Source: Planctomycetota bacterium (GTDB taxonomy: Bacteria; Planctomycetota; UBA8108). Taken from it: a stretch of DNA of 6,755 nt. Positions 1 through 5,139 of this stretch are shown here, in pieces. The translations under genes and the position numbers were made by a program. The notes beneath the pieces were generated by a model. It searched no databases and was not told the DNA's origin. It was given only the letters and a program-made list of their open reading frames with translations. Numbering within the stretch: the stretch's first letter is position 1; each line of letters begins with the position of its first letter. The stretch covers positions 1 to 6,755 of the forward strand of contig JAFGKN010000179.1 in the NCBI GenBank assembly GCA_016928605.1. Direction: 5' to 3'.

Positions 1-51
1 AAGAACAGGCGCCGCAGGCGCCCGGCGCCCATCAGGCGCCGAGGAGAGGGA

Positions 52-68
52 GGCCGCGTGTCGCGGCC
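52..68. repeat. Perfect 7-bp stem-loop
   Basis: GGCCGCG, loop TGT, CGCGGCC: a perfect 7-bp inverted repeat with a 3-nt loop. It is the first of several inverted repeats placed almost end to end. There is no T-run on either side, so it is not an intrinsic terminator. In such GC-rich DNA a 7-bp stem alone could be chance; its position in the series gives it interest. Confidence 0.5.
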
Positions 69-71
69 GGT

Positions 72-96
72 GCGGGGGAGGGGCCGCCTCCCCCGC
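72..96. repeat. Perfect 10-bp stem-loop
   Basis: GCGGGGGAGG (72-81) pairs exactly with CCTCCCCCGC (87-96) around the 5-nt loop GGCCG. It starts three bases after the preceding stem-loop ends. On the + strand it is followed by five A, so it cannot act as a + strand U-tract terminator. On the - strand the T5 lies before it and belongs to the next structure. Confidence 0.6.
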
Positions 97-148
97 AAAA
101 AGGGATGGCGTGGTTGAGAACCGGTGTCACCCGGTGTTGAACCACGCC
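97..148 (-). terminator. Terminator-like long hairpin followed by T5 on the minus strand
   Basis: Arms 107-124 and 131-148 are 18 nt each. The outer 9 bp (GGCGTGGTT/AACCACGCC) and the inner 5 bp (ACCGG/CCGGT) pair perfectly; three positions between do not match exactly, one of them a possible G-U pair. The loop is 6 nt. Read on the - strand, the stem is followed after five bases (ATCCC) by TTTTT (101-97), the layout of a Rho-independent terminator. No - strand gene lies just upstream: the nearest one ends at 1571. If functional, it would end a read-through transcript or an unannotated RNA. It could equally be another palindromic repeat beside a chance T-run. Confidence 0.4.
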
Positions 149-157
149 CAACTTCCG

Positions 158-228
158 AAGTGGAGCGGGCCCATTCAGGACGGAGTTCAAGCCGCAGTGC
201 TCGGCACCTGAGTGTGCCCGCTCCACTT
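158..228. repeat. 22-bp inverted repeat around a 27-nt loop
   Basis: Arm 158-179 (AAGTGGAGCGGGC, then CCATTCAGG) and arm 207-228, read on the other strand (AAGTGGAGCGGGC, then ACACTCAGG), match at 20 of 22 positions. A related sequence, GTGGGGCACGCTCAGG, lies at 762-777; it matches the right-arm consensus if a 4-nt gap is allowed. The AGTGGAGCGG part also occurs at the edge of the inverted hairpin element (451-487), so the arms may be derived from that element family. No target-site duplication or transposase was seen. Confidence 0.6.
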
Positions 229-262
229 TTCCGGGGGCACGCAATACCGCCGGGACCGGGCG

Positions 263-279
263 CTCAGGGGCGGCCTGAG
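263..279. repeat. Small 6-bp stem-loop
   Basis: CTCAGG (263-268) and CCTGAG (274-279) pair perfectly around GGCGG. It shares the CTCAGG end with the 22-bp inverted repeat to its left. Short, and could be chance. Confidence 0.35.
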
Positions 280-312
280 AGCCGCGAGGGTGAGGCGCGG
301 CGCGAGGGCCTG

Positions 313-362
313 CAGCTCGCGAGTCAGCTTGCCGTGCTGGAGCGCGGCGCGCCCAGTGAAGG
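313..362 (+). repeat. Hairpin repeat element, lone copy
   Basis: This 50-bp segment runs from CAGCTCGCGAG to GCGCCCAGTGAAGG and matches the tandem units that begin at 536, 613 and 690 with a handful of substitutions. Its core GCCGTGC-TGGA-GCGCGGC is a 7-bp stem with one G-T pair and a TGGA loop. It lies 223 bp before the first tandem unit, with unrelated DNA and an inverted copy between. Confidence 0.75.
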
Positions 363-450
363 AGGGTAAGGCGGCGCGGGCGCGGCGCGGACGGCAGGCG
401 GACAGCGACGAGGCCGCCTCCACGGCGCAGTTTCCGGGGAGGTCTCCGGG

Positions 451-487
451 CCGCTCCACTGGGCGCGCCGGGCTCCAGCCCGGCAAG
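451..487 (-). repeat. Hairpin repeat element, inverted copy with compensated stem
   Basis: On the - strand this reads CTTGCCGGGCTGGAGCCCGG, then CGCGCCCAGTGGAGCGG. That matches the direct copies (CTTGCCGCGCTGGAGCGCGG, then CGCGCCCAGTGAAGG) in the opposite orientation. The stem here is GCCGGGC/GCCCGGC instead of GCCGCGC/GCGCGGC: both sides have changed and pairing is kept, while the TGGA loop and the GCGCCCAGTG tail are constant. The CAGCTCGCGAGG head is missing, so only the hairpin and tail are shared. Confidence 0.7.
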
Positions 488-535
488 AACGAGGGGACAG
501 TTGGGGGATGGGGCTGCGCGCGGCGCGCGGGCCTG

Positions 536-739
536 CAGCTCGCGAGGCATCTTGCCGCGCTGGATCGCGGCGCGCCCAGTGAAGGCCGCTGAGGCGCGGG
601 GGGACACGGCTCCAGCTCGCGAGGCATCCTGCCGCGCTGGATCGCGGCGCGCCCAGTGAAGGCCGCTGAGGCGCGGGGGGACACAGCTCCAGCTCGCGAG
701 GCATCTTGCCGCGCTGGAGCGCGGAGGGCCCAGTGGAGG
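536..739 (+). repeat. 77-bp tandem repeat array of the hairpin element (three units)
   Basis: Units start at 536, 613 and 690. The first two are full 77-bp copies differing at only two positions (both transitions). The third matches for about 50 bp and then diverges into a GC-rich tail. Each has the head CAGCTCGCGAGGCAT, a hairpin core (GCCGCG/CGCGGC in the first two, CCGCGC-TGGA-GCGCGG in the third) and the tail CCCAGTGAAGG or CCCAGTGGAGG. Such high identity between neighbours suggests a recent duplication or ongoing homogenisation. With no spacers it is not a CRISPR. It resembles REP/BIME-type palindromic repeats in kind, not in sequence. Confidence 0.85.
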
Positions 740-797
740 GAGGCAGGGGCTGCGCGCGCGCGTGGGGCACGCTCAGGATGGTGAGAGCCGGAGGGAA

Positions 798-829
798 TTG
801 ATTGCAGCCTGCCGAGCAGCCGATATGAT
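798..829 (+). promoter_or_regulatory. Candidate sigma-70-type promoter for the nucleotidyltransferase gene
   Basis: TATGAT at 824-829 matches five of six bases of the bacterial -10 consensus and stands out in GC-rich DNA. Upstream, TTGCAG (802-807, 16-bp spacer) or TTGATT (798-803, 20-bp spacer) could act as the -35. Transcription would start near 836, giving a leader of about 134 nt. The site lies just after the repeat array and faces the only + strand gene. Confidence 0.45.
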
Positions 830-845
830 TTGCCTACGGCAGCGC

Positions 846-894
846 CTGCGGACAGGAATCGTCCGCGGAGAGCGGGAACGGCCCTTTGGGGCCG
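846..894 (+). promoter_or_regulatory. Two hairpins in the predicted leader of the nucleotidyltransferase gene
   Basis: The first hairpin, CTGCGGAC (846-853) / GTCCGCGG (861-868), has an 8-bp stem with one G-U pair and loop AGGAATC. The second, CGGCCC (879-884) / GGGCCG (889-894), has a 6-bp stem and loop TTTG. Both fall between the candidate promoter and the start codon. They match no riboswitch I know. They may only reflect GC-rich sequence. Confidence 0.3.
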
Positions 895-957
895 GCAGGG
901 CGCAGCCGAGGCCGCGAGAGGAGCGCCGAGGCCGGCATCCCGCGGCCCGTGCAGCGC

Positions 958-963
958 GGAGAG
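958..963 (+). promoter_or_regulatory. Ribosome binding site of the nucleotidyltransferase gene
   Basis: GGAGAG lies six bases before ATG 970. It decides in favour of 970 over the in-frame upstream start at 886, whose extra 28 residues look like untranslated GC-rich sequence. Confidence 0.65.
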
Positions 964-969
964 TCCCGC

Positions 970-1485
970 ATGTCGATGGACACGAGGAGAATCGTGAGCG
1001 CCGACAAGATCTTTCTCGACCCGATGAGCCTGCTGCCCCGCATCGAGAAGCTGAGGCGGCAGGGCAAGACGATCGTCTTTGCGAACGGATGCTTCGAGCT
1101 CCTGCACGTGGGGCACGTCAGGTACCTCGAGGCGGCGAAGGCGCTCGGCGACGTCCTCATCCTGGCGGTCAACACCGATGCCTCGATGCTGCGCATCAAG
1201 CCGGATCGGCGCCCGGTGAACACCGACTACGAGCGGTTCGAGATCCTCGCCGCCTTCGCGGCCGTCGATTTCATCGTCCCTCTCGAGGAGGACACGCCGG
1301 TCTCGCTGCTCGAGCTCTTCCGCCCGCACATCCACACGAAGGGCACGGACTACACGCTCGACAGGATCCCGGAGCGCGCCGCGGTGGAGGCCTACGGAGG
1401 CCGCGTCGAGCTCGTCGGAGGGCCCAAGAGCCATTCGACGCGGGACATGCTCAAGACGCTGGGGACCCGCGGGCCGCTCTCCTGA
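970..1485 (+). CDS. rfaE2: Stand-alone RfaE2/HldE-C-type sugar-phosphate nucleotidyltransferase
   Basis: A 171-residue cytoplasmic enzyme of the cytidylyltransferase-like superfamily. It is predicted to transfer a nucleotide from ATP (or CTP) to a sugar phosphate; the closest recognised relative is D-glycero-beta-D-manno-heptose 1-phosphate adenylyltransferase, the C-terminal domain of HldE. Visible motifs: ANGCFELLHVGH (38-49) with the catalytic HxGH at 46-49, AVNTDAS (66-72), RPVN (81-84), ERFEILAAFAAVDFIV (88-103), EEDTP (106-110), KGTDYT (124-129), and GGRVELV (143-149) followed by HSTRDM (155-160), in the order seen in HldE. The length fits a single-domain RfaE2. No RfaE1 kinase domain is fused or nearby, and no other heptose gene is visible, so the true sugar may not be heptose; glycerol-3-phosphate or another polyol is possible. 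ATG 970 is chosen from its ribosome binding site; an ATG two codons later is an alternative. Confidence 0.88.
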   Translation: MSMDTRRIVSADKIFLDPMSLLPRIEKLRRQGKTIVFANGCFELLHVGHVRYLEAAKALGDVLILAVNTDASMLRIKPDRRPVNTDYERFEILAAFAAVDFIVPLEEDTPVSLLELFRPHIHTKGTDYTLDRIPERAAVEAYGGRVELVGGPKSHSTRDMLKTLGTRGPLS

Positions 1486-1539
1486 TCCCGGCCCCCCCTC
1501 GCTCCTCGCGCGGCCGGAGCTATGGATCTGCCGCTGGAT

Positions 1540-1562
1540 CCGCGGCCGGGGCGTCGCCGCGG
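1540..1562. terminator. Hairpin between the convergent genes
   Basis: CCGCGGC (1540-1546) pairs with GCCGCGG (1556-1562) around a 9-nt loop, inside the 85-bp gap between two convergent genes and nine bases past the hydrolase stop codon. It could help end transcription from either side. There is no T-run on either strand, so a classical intrinsic terminator is not shown. Confidence 0.3.
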
Positions 1563-1570
1563 GGGCCTCT

Positions 1571-4500
1571 TCAGTCCTTGCGCGGCTGGAGGGCGTGGAC
1601 GCTGACCGACGGGCGGCCGCGGCGCGAGAGCATCGAGCCAAGCCGCTCCATCTCCGCGGCGGGATCGGCCCCGAGCCGGCAGCCGAAGGTCACGAGGTGG
1701 AAGACCGGCGGCGAGTCCTCGATGCCGACGCCGCCCCAGTTGCCGCCCGGGCCGACGCGGAAGCCGGCCGGCCCTTCGGGCGCGAGGAGGCCGAGCGCGA
1801 GCCCGTCGCGCCGGTGCTTCATCGCCCAGCGGGATCCGTCGCCGCGCACCTGGGAGGCGGCGCCCTCGTCGATGCTGCGCACGGGCCCGCTCTTCCCTCC
1901 GGAGAAGAGGAACTGGCCTCCCTTGGCGGCGTCGAAGTGCTCGGGCCAGTCGAAGTCCCAGTAGTAGCTCGCGCCCTCGCCGAGGCGGACGTCCAACCAG
2001 GAGGCCTCCGCGAAGAGCCGGAGCCGCTTCTCCGCGCCGCTCGCCGCCTCGGCGGCGACGATCTCCGCGAGCGCGGGCCCCTCGGCCTCGATGCGCAGGC
2101 GCCAGACCGCCGAGCGGAGGCGCCCGCCGAGGTCCGAGAATCCCGCCCAGCCGCTCTCGCCCGCCATGGTGAGATCGAGGCCTCCGAGCGCCTTCACCTC
2201 CCAGCGGTAGACGTGGGCGCCCTCCGGCGCGACCAGGAGGCGGATCTCGCTGTTCTCGATCCAGAGTCCGCCGCCGGGCGCGGCCTCGACGCACACGCTC
2301 TCCGGCAGTGGAGACGGCGCAGCTTCGCGGCCGAGATAGACCCAGAGCATGGCGGGAGCGCCGGCTGCGATCGTGCCGGAGAGGACAGCGGTGAGCCGGC
2401 AGGCCGCATCGCCCCGCGCCGCATCGCCCCGCGCCGCATCGCCCCGCATCGCATCGCCCCGCATCGCATCGCCCCGCATCGCATCGCCCCGCATCGCATC
2501 GCCCCGCGCCGCATCGCTTCGCGCGGGGTCGATCTGCGCGGGGACCTCGCGGACATCCCATCCCGTCTCGAGGAAGGCGCGCGCCGGCGAGCGCGCGAGC
2601 TTCTCGGGCAGCGACAGCTCCACCTCGAGCGGCAGGTCGCGCCGGTCCGCATCGGCGGCCGCGATGGAAAGCGCCATGCGGTGGGACGCGCCGGGCTCGA
2701 GCCAGCGGCTCTCCGGCCGGAGGGGAGTGTCGAGCACGGCGGCGGGCTCGACGGCCGTCTTCCCCGTCTCCACGATCTCGAGGCCGACGGCGGCGGGCGG
2801 CGGCGGATCCCCTCCGGCCCGGGCGGCGACGATGGCCTCTGCGAGGCGCTCGATCCGCCGGTCGAGACGGCTCGTCGCCGCGTCGTAGCGAGCGAGGCAT
2901 CGATCGAGAGCGTACGGACGGTTCTCGCCGAGCCAGAGCTCCTTCCAGCGCTCGCGCAGCGCGGCGTATTCGTCCCTCACGCCTTGCAGGCTCCGCTGCG
3001 CTTCCTCGAGGGACTCGCGAGCGCGGGCGCCGGATGCGCGCAGGGCATCGCGGTAGGCGATGGCGCTCCGGATGCGCTCGATCTTCAGCCGGTAGAAGAG
3101 GTCGAAGCGGCGCGCTCCGAAGAGCGTGCTTTCGAGGATCTCGCGGCCCGTCACGGCCTGCTTGCGGCACGCCTCGAGATGCTCGATCGCGCGGCGGACT
3201 TCCTCCCGGCGCGCCTCCCATCGAGCGAGCTCGCGGCCGGCATCCAGCACCGCGACGGCGTCCGGCTCCGGCTCCCAGAACCTACGGTTCGTGAATCCGT
3301 CGTACGCTTTGTCCTGCTGGGCCGAGAGCAGGCGGATCGCCGCGGCGAAGCGGTCGTCCGAAGCAGCGCGGCGGTCGCCCGAAGCGGTGGGGCGGTCATC
3401 CGGGACGCCGAAGAGCACTCCTCCGATGCGGCGCTGGAAGTCCTCCAGCGGCGTCTCCGACGCGTTCCACGCGCACTCGGCGCCCCAGGCGAATCCGTAC
3501 CAGCTCGGAGAGTTCAGGTTCTCGCCGTCGTCGTCCCACGATGTGATGAGGACGCCCAGAGCGCCGTGGCGGACGCCGTCGCGGATGAAGTTGCGGATGT
3601 TGATCTCGGTCGTCTCGTAGTTCGGCAGGACCTCGCTCCAGCACTTCACGCCGGGGCAGACGAAGAAGTCGAATCCCGAGCGCGCGAAGGGGATGATCTG
3701 GTCCTCGAAGCTCGGCTTGCGGTCGTAGCCCCACGTGAGCATGACGATGTCGCGCGGCAGCTCGTCGAGCCGGTCCGGATGCTGCAGGATGATGTCGCCC
3801 CACATCATCATGCGCTTTGAGTACTTGCCGCGCACCAGAGCGTGGACGCCCTGGATGTGCCGCAGGTAGACGCCGGCCACTCCGATCTCGCGCGCCAGAT
3901 CGCGCGAGGGGCCGGCGCCGAGGTTCCACGTCTCGTCGCAGCAGACGTTGAAGAACTCGAAGGGCACGAGCGGGATCACCTCGGAGTAGAGATCGTCGAG
4001 AAATCGGTACGTCTCGGGTACCGCCGGGCGGATCGTGCGGGCGTCCTCGCGGAGATGGCGGTAGGCGTCGTGCTTGAGGATGTTCTGGAGATGCGCGAAG
4101 GACTGCTGGTTGCCCAGTATGTTCACGCCGAGGGGCCGCGCGTGATCGACCAGCGCCTCGAGCTCCTCGGGCAGGAGCGATCCATCCTCGGGACCGATGA
4201 GCGGATGCTTGCGGAACGCGAACTGCGATTCCATGTAGTAGGTGAAGACGTTCAGCTTGAGGTAGGCTCCGAGCGAGACCTCTCTGCGCAGCTCATCGAG
4301 GGTCGAGCTCGGCCCGCGGGTGATGTCATCCTGGAACGCGCGCCAGCGGACCGACGGCCAGTCGCGGATCTCGAGGCAGGGCAGCGCAGCGCCGCGCCGG
4401 TTGGCCCGGACGAGCTGCCGGAAGGTCTGGATGCCGTGGAGCAGCCCTTCGGCGCCGCCGCCGTGGATCGCCACTCCGCCCGTCGTCGCGCGCAGCGTGT

Positions 4501-4846
4501 ACTCCTCCACAACCGCCTCGTCGCGCAGCGGGAGAGGCGCGAGCTTCCCAGCATCCGCGCCATCCGCGATGATCTGGAGGGCGAGGTCCTCAGCAGGCCC
4601 GGCGACGGTTTCCGCCAGATCGAGCCCCGCGAGCTGCAGCTCGCCGCGCACCAGCTCGCGGCTCATCTCGAGGAGCGCGGGCGGCGCGATGAGGCGCAGG
4701 GGGCGGTCGAGACGGAGCTCTCCGCCGGTCAGGACCGCGTCCTTGGGGAACGGGACGAGCCGCAGCGGTGGAGGCGCCTCGGACCCGGCGGCCCACCGCA
4801 GAGCCGCGGCCAGGAGGACCATCAGGAGCGTCGGCAGGAAGACCAT
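1571..4846 (-). CDS. Putative secreted family 20 glycoside hydrolase (GcnA-like beta-hexosaminidase) with long C-terminal extension
   Basis: A 1091-residue protein. Residues 1-22 form a hydrophobic leader (MVFLPTLLMVLLAAALRWAA) with no N-terminal basic residue, suggesting export. Residues about 25-155 resemble the GH20 N-terminal domain. The TIM barrel (about 160-480) has RAFQDDITR (169-177, equivalent to the RGxxxDxxR substrate loop), the acidic pair D304-E305 in FFNVCCDETWNLGAG, and barrel tryptophans in MMMWGD (349), TWGY (372) and SWDDD (437). By analogy it would release terminal N-acetylhexosamine by substrate-assisted catalysis; VCCDET replaces the usual GGDE, as in GcnA-like members. 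Residues 540-680 look helical. Residues about 690-1085 look beta-rich and I do not recognise them. Two in-frame tandem repeats (484-504, 777-816) sit between regions. ATG 4846 is favoured by GAGGAGAG eight bases upstream and by the leader; the open frame extends to 4927. Substrate unproven. Confidence 0.82.
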   Translation of the reverse strand: MVFLPTLLMVLLAAALRWAAGSEAPPPLRLVPFPKDAVLTGGELRLDRPLRLIAPPALLEMSRELVRGELQLAGLDLAETVAGPAEDLALQIIADGADAGKLAPLPLRDEAVVEEYTLRATTGGVAIHGGGAEGLLHGIQTFRQLVRANRRGAALPCLEIRDWPSVRWRAFQDDITRGPSSTLDELRREVSLGAYLKLNVFTYYMESQFAFRKHPLIGPEDGSLLPEELEALVDHARPLGVNILGNQQSFAHLQNILKHDAYRHLREDARTIRPAVPETYRFLDDLYSEVIPLVPFEFFNVCCDETWNLGAGPSRDLAREIGVAGVYLRHIQGVHALVRGKYSKRMMMWGDIILQHPDRLDELPRDIVMLTWGYDRKPSFEDQIIPFARSGFDFFVCPGVKCWSEVLPNYETTEINIRNFIRDGVRHGALGVLITSWDDDGENLNSPSWYGFAWGAECAWNASETPLEDFQRRIGGVLFGVPDDRPTASGDRRAASDDRFAAAIRLLSAQQDKAYDGFTNRRFWEPEPDAVAVLDAGRELARWEARREEVRRAIEHLEACRKQAVTGREILESTLFGARRFDLFYRLKIERIRSAIAYRDALRASGARARESLEEAQRSLQGVRDEYAALRERWKELWLGENRPYALDRCLARYDAATSRLDRRIERLAEAIVAARAGGDPPPPAAVGLEIVETGKTAVEPAAVLDTPLRPESRWLEPGASHRMALSIAAADADRRDLPLEVELSLPEKLARSPARAFLETGWDVREVPAQIDPARSDAARGDAMRGDAMRGDAMRGDAMRGDAARGDAARGDAACRLTAVLSGTIAAGAPAMLWVYLGREAAPSPLPESVCVEAAPGGGLWIENSEIRLLVAPEGAHVYRWEVKALGGLDLTMAGESGWAGFSDLGGRLRSAVWRLRIEAEGPALAEIVAAEAASGAEKRLRLFAEASWLDVRLGEGASYYWDFDWPEHFDAAKGGQFLFSGGKSGPVRSIDEGAASQVRGDGSRWAMKHRRDGLALGLLAPEGPAGFRVGPGGNWGGVGIEDSPPVFHLVTFGCRLGADPAAEMERLGSMLSRRGRPSVSVHALQPRKD
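2406..2525 (-). repeat. 15-bp in-frame minisatellite in the hydrolase gene (eight units)
   Basis: On the + strand the unit is GCATCGCCCCGCATC or GCATCGCCCCGCGCC, with seven clean units and a degenerate eighth (GCATCGCTTCGCGCG). The period is five codons, so copy-number change keeps the frame. It encodes S/G-D-A-A/M-R repeats at residues 777-816, creating seven RGD tripeptides five residues apart. The ATC versus GCC variant (Met versus Ala) is arranged in blocks: two Ala units, four Met units, then Ala (+ strand order), which points to expansion of one variant. The segment sits between two predicted domains and probably acts as a linker. Confidence 0.92.
3350..3412 (-). repeat. 21-bp in-frame degenerate repeat in the hydrolase gene (three units)
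   Basis: Units begin at 3350, 3371 and 3392 with GCGGTCGTCCGAAGC, GCGGTCGCCCGAAGC and GCGGTCATCCGGGAC. The first two agree at 17 of 21 positions; the third is more diverged. They encode the hydrophilic heptads DRPTASG, DRRAASD and DRFAA at about residues 484-502, just after the catalytic barrel. The period is seven codons, so the frame is preserved. This is probably a flexible loop. Confidence 0.6.
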
Positions 4847-4853
4847 GGGGATG

Positions 4854-4861
4854 CTCTCCTC
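4854..4861 (-). promoter_or_regulatory. Ribosome binding site of the hydrolase gene
   Basis: GAGGAGAG on the - strand lies about eight bases before the ATG at 4846-4844. Together with the hydrophobic leader that follows, it supports this start over the in-frame start at 4927. Confidence 0.7.
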
Positions 4862-4977
4862 GTCGCGGCGGGCGCCTCGCGCCGCGCCGCAGGTTGATCG
4901 ATGATCCGGCCACCCGGAAACCCGCAATCGCCCCGCGGCCCGCCGCGCGGGTGCGCCGCGACCGGACGCGAGCCTAT

Positions 4978-5007
4978 CGTATACGCTGCGGGGCCGAAGA
5001 CCCGCAA
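4978..5007 (-). promoter_or_regulatory. Candidate promoter 1 for the hydrolase gene
   Basis: On the - strand TTGCGG (5007-5002), an 18-bp spacer and TATACG (4983-4978) make a weak sigma-70-like pair, about 130 bp before the start codon. The -10 overlaps the palindrome CGTATACG, so the site could instead bind a dimeric regulator, or both. On the + strand TGCGGG/CCCGCA (4987-4992, 5001-5006) forms a small stem within the spacer. Confidence 0.4.
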
Positions 5008-5054
5008 CGGTCGGGCGCCGCCGGGCGCCGCCGCGCGACCGGACGCGAGCCTAT

Positions 5055-5084
5055 CGTATACGCTGCGGGGCCGAGGATCCGCAA
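5055..5084 (-). promoter_or_regulatory. Candidate promoter 2 for the hydrolase gene (duplicate)
   Basis: An exact copy, 77 bp further upstream, of the TTGCGG / 18 bp / TATACG arrangement. Both hexamers are unchanged; the two substitutions between the repeat copies fall in the spacer. Conservation of the presumed contact bases is suggestive but weak evidence, since the whole block is almost identical. Confidence 0.35.
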
Positions 5085-5139
5085 CGGTCCGGCGCCGCGC
5101 GGTGCCCGGAGACCCGCAACGGTCCGCCGCGGCCGCAGG

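Larger units (their letters stand above)
1..969. other. Gene-free, repeat-rich region upstream of the nucleotidyltransferase gene
   Basis: I find no credible protein gene here. Long open frames exist on both strands, but they are explained by extreme GC content. Their translations are Arg/Pro/Ala-rich with no recognisable domain. The 77-bp repeat is read in three different frames by these ORFs (peptides such as FTGRAAIQRG, LHWARRAPARQ and PSLGAPRSSAA come from the same DNA), and 77 is not a multiple of three. That argues against coding selection. The content is instead a series of hairpins (52-279), a family of hairpin elements (313-739), and a leader with a promoter-like site (798-894). Three short direct copies of CAGGCGCC lie at 6, 15 and 33. 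Confidence 0.75.
4957..5089 (-). repeat. 77-bp-period duplication upstream of the hydrolase gene
   Basis: Segments 4957-5012 and 5034-5089 are identical at 54 of 56 positions; the two differences are transitions. Each contains the 8-bp palindrome CGTATACG in an AT-richer patch and is bounded by the 5-bp inverted ends GACCG and CGGTC. The sequences after each copy (5013-5033, 5090-5110) are only loosely similar. A shortened third copy of the end (GAGACCCGCAACGGTC) lies at 5109-5124. The period equals that of the array at 536-739, but the sequences are unrelated. Confidence 0.88.
4847..5139. other. Intergenic spacer between the radical SAM and hydrolase genes
   Basis: No gene is evident in this 293-bp spacer. 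It holds the hydrolase ribosome binding site, a 77-bp-period duplication with promoter-like sequences, two adjacent copies of GGGCGCCGCC (5013-5032), and four scattered versions of a motif close to GACCCGCAACGG (4915-4928, 4999-5010, 5076-5087, 5111-5122). The last two are 35 bp apart. Confidence 0.7.

Noticed and set aside
536..739. CRISPR array
   Set aside because: The 77-bp units are contiguous, with no unique spacers of regular length, and no cas gene is nearby.
313..739. Insertion sequence or transposon
   Set aside because: No transposase frame, no flanking target duplication; the elements look like short palindromic repeats.
187..1641. 484-residue minus-strand open frame (and a 191-residue one at 32-607)
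   Set aside because: Arg/Ala/Pro-rich low-complexity translation, overlaps the well-supported nucleotidyltransferase gene, and the 77-bp repeat is read in several frames, so no coding selection.
762..1964. 400-residue plus-strand open frame
   Set aside because: Different frame from the RfaE2 gene, covers it entirely and has no domain; a shadow caused by GC-rich codon use.
1595..3820. 741-residue plus-strand open frame opposite the hydrolase
   Set aside because: Mirror of the hydrolase codons; the 15-bp repeat reads as HRIAP units and no known domain appears. The GH20 motifs on the other strand are decisive.
536..5089. The 77-bp period shared by the upstream array and the hydrolase promoter duplication
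   Set aside because: The two repeat sequences are unrelated when compared, so the equal period is probably coincidence.
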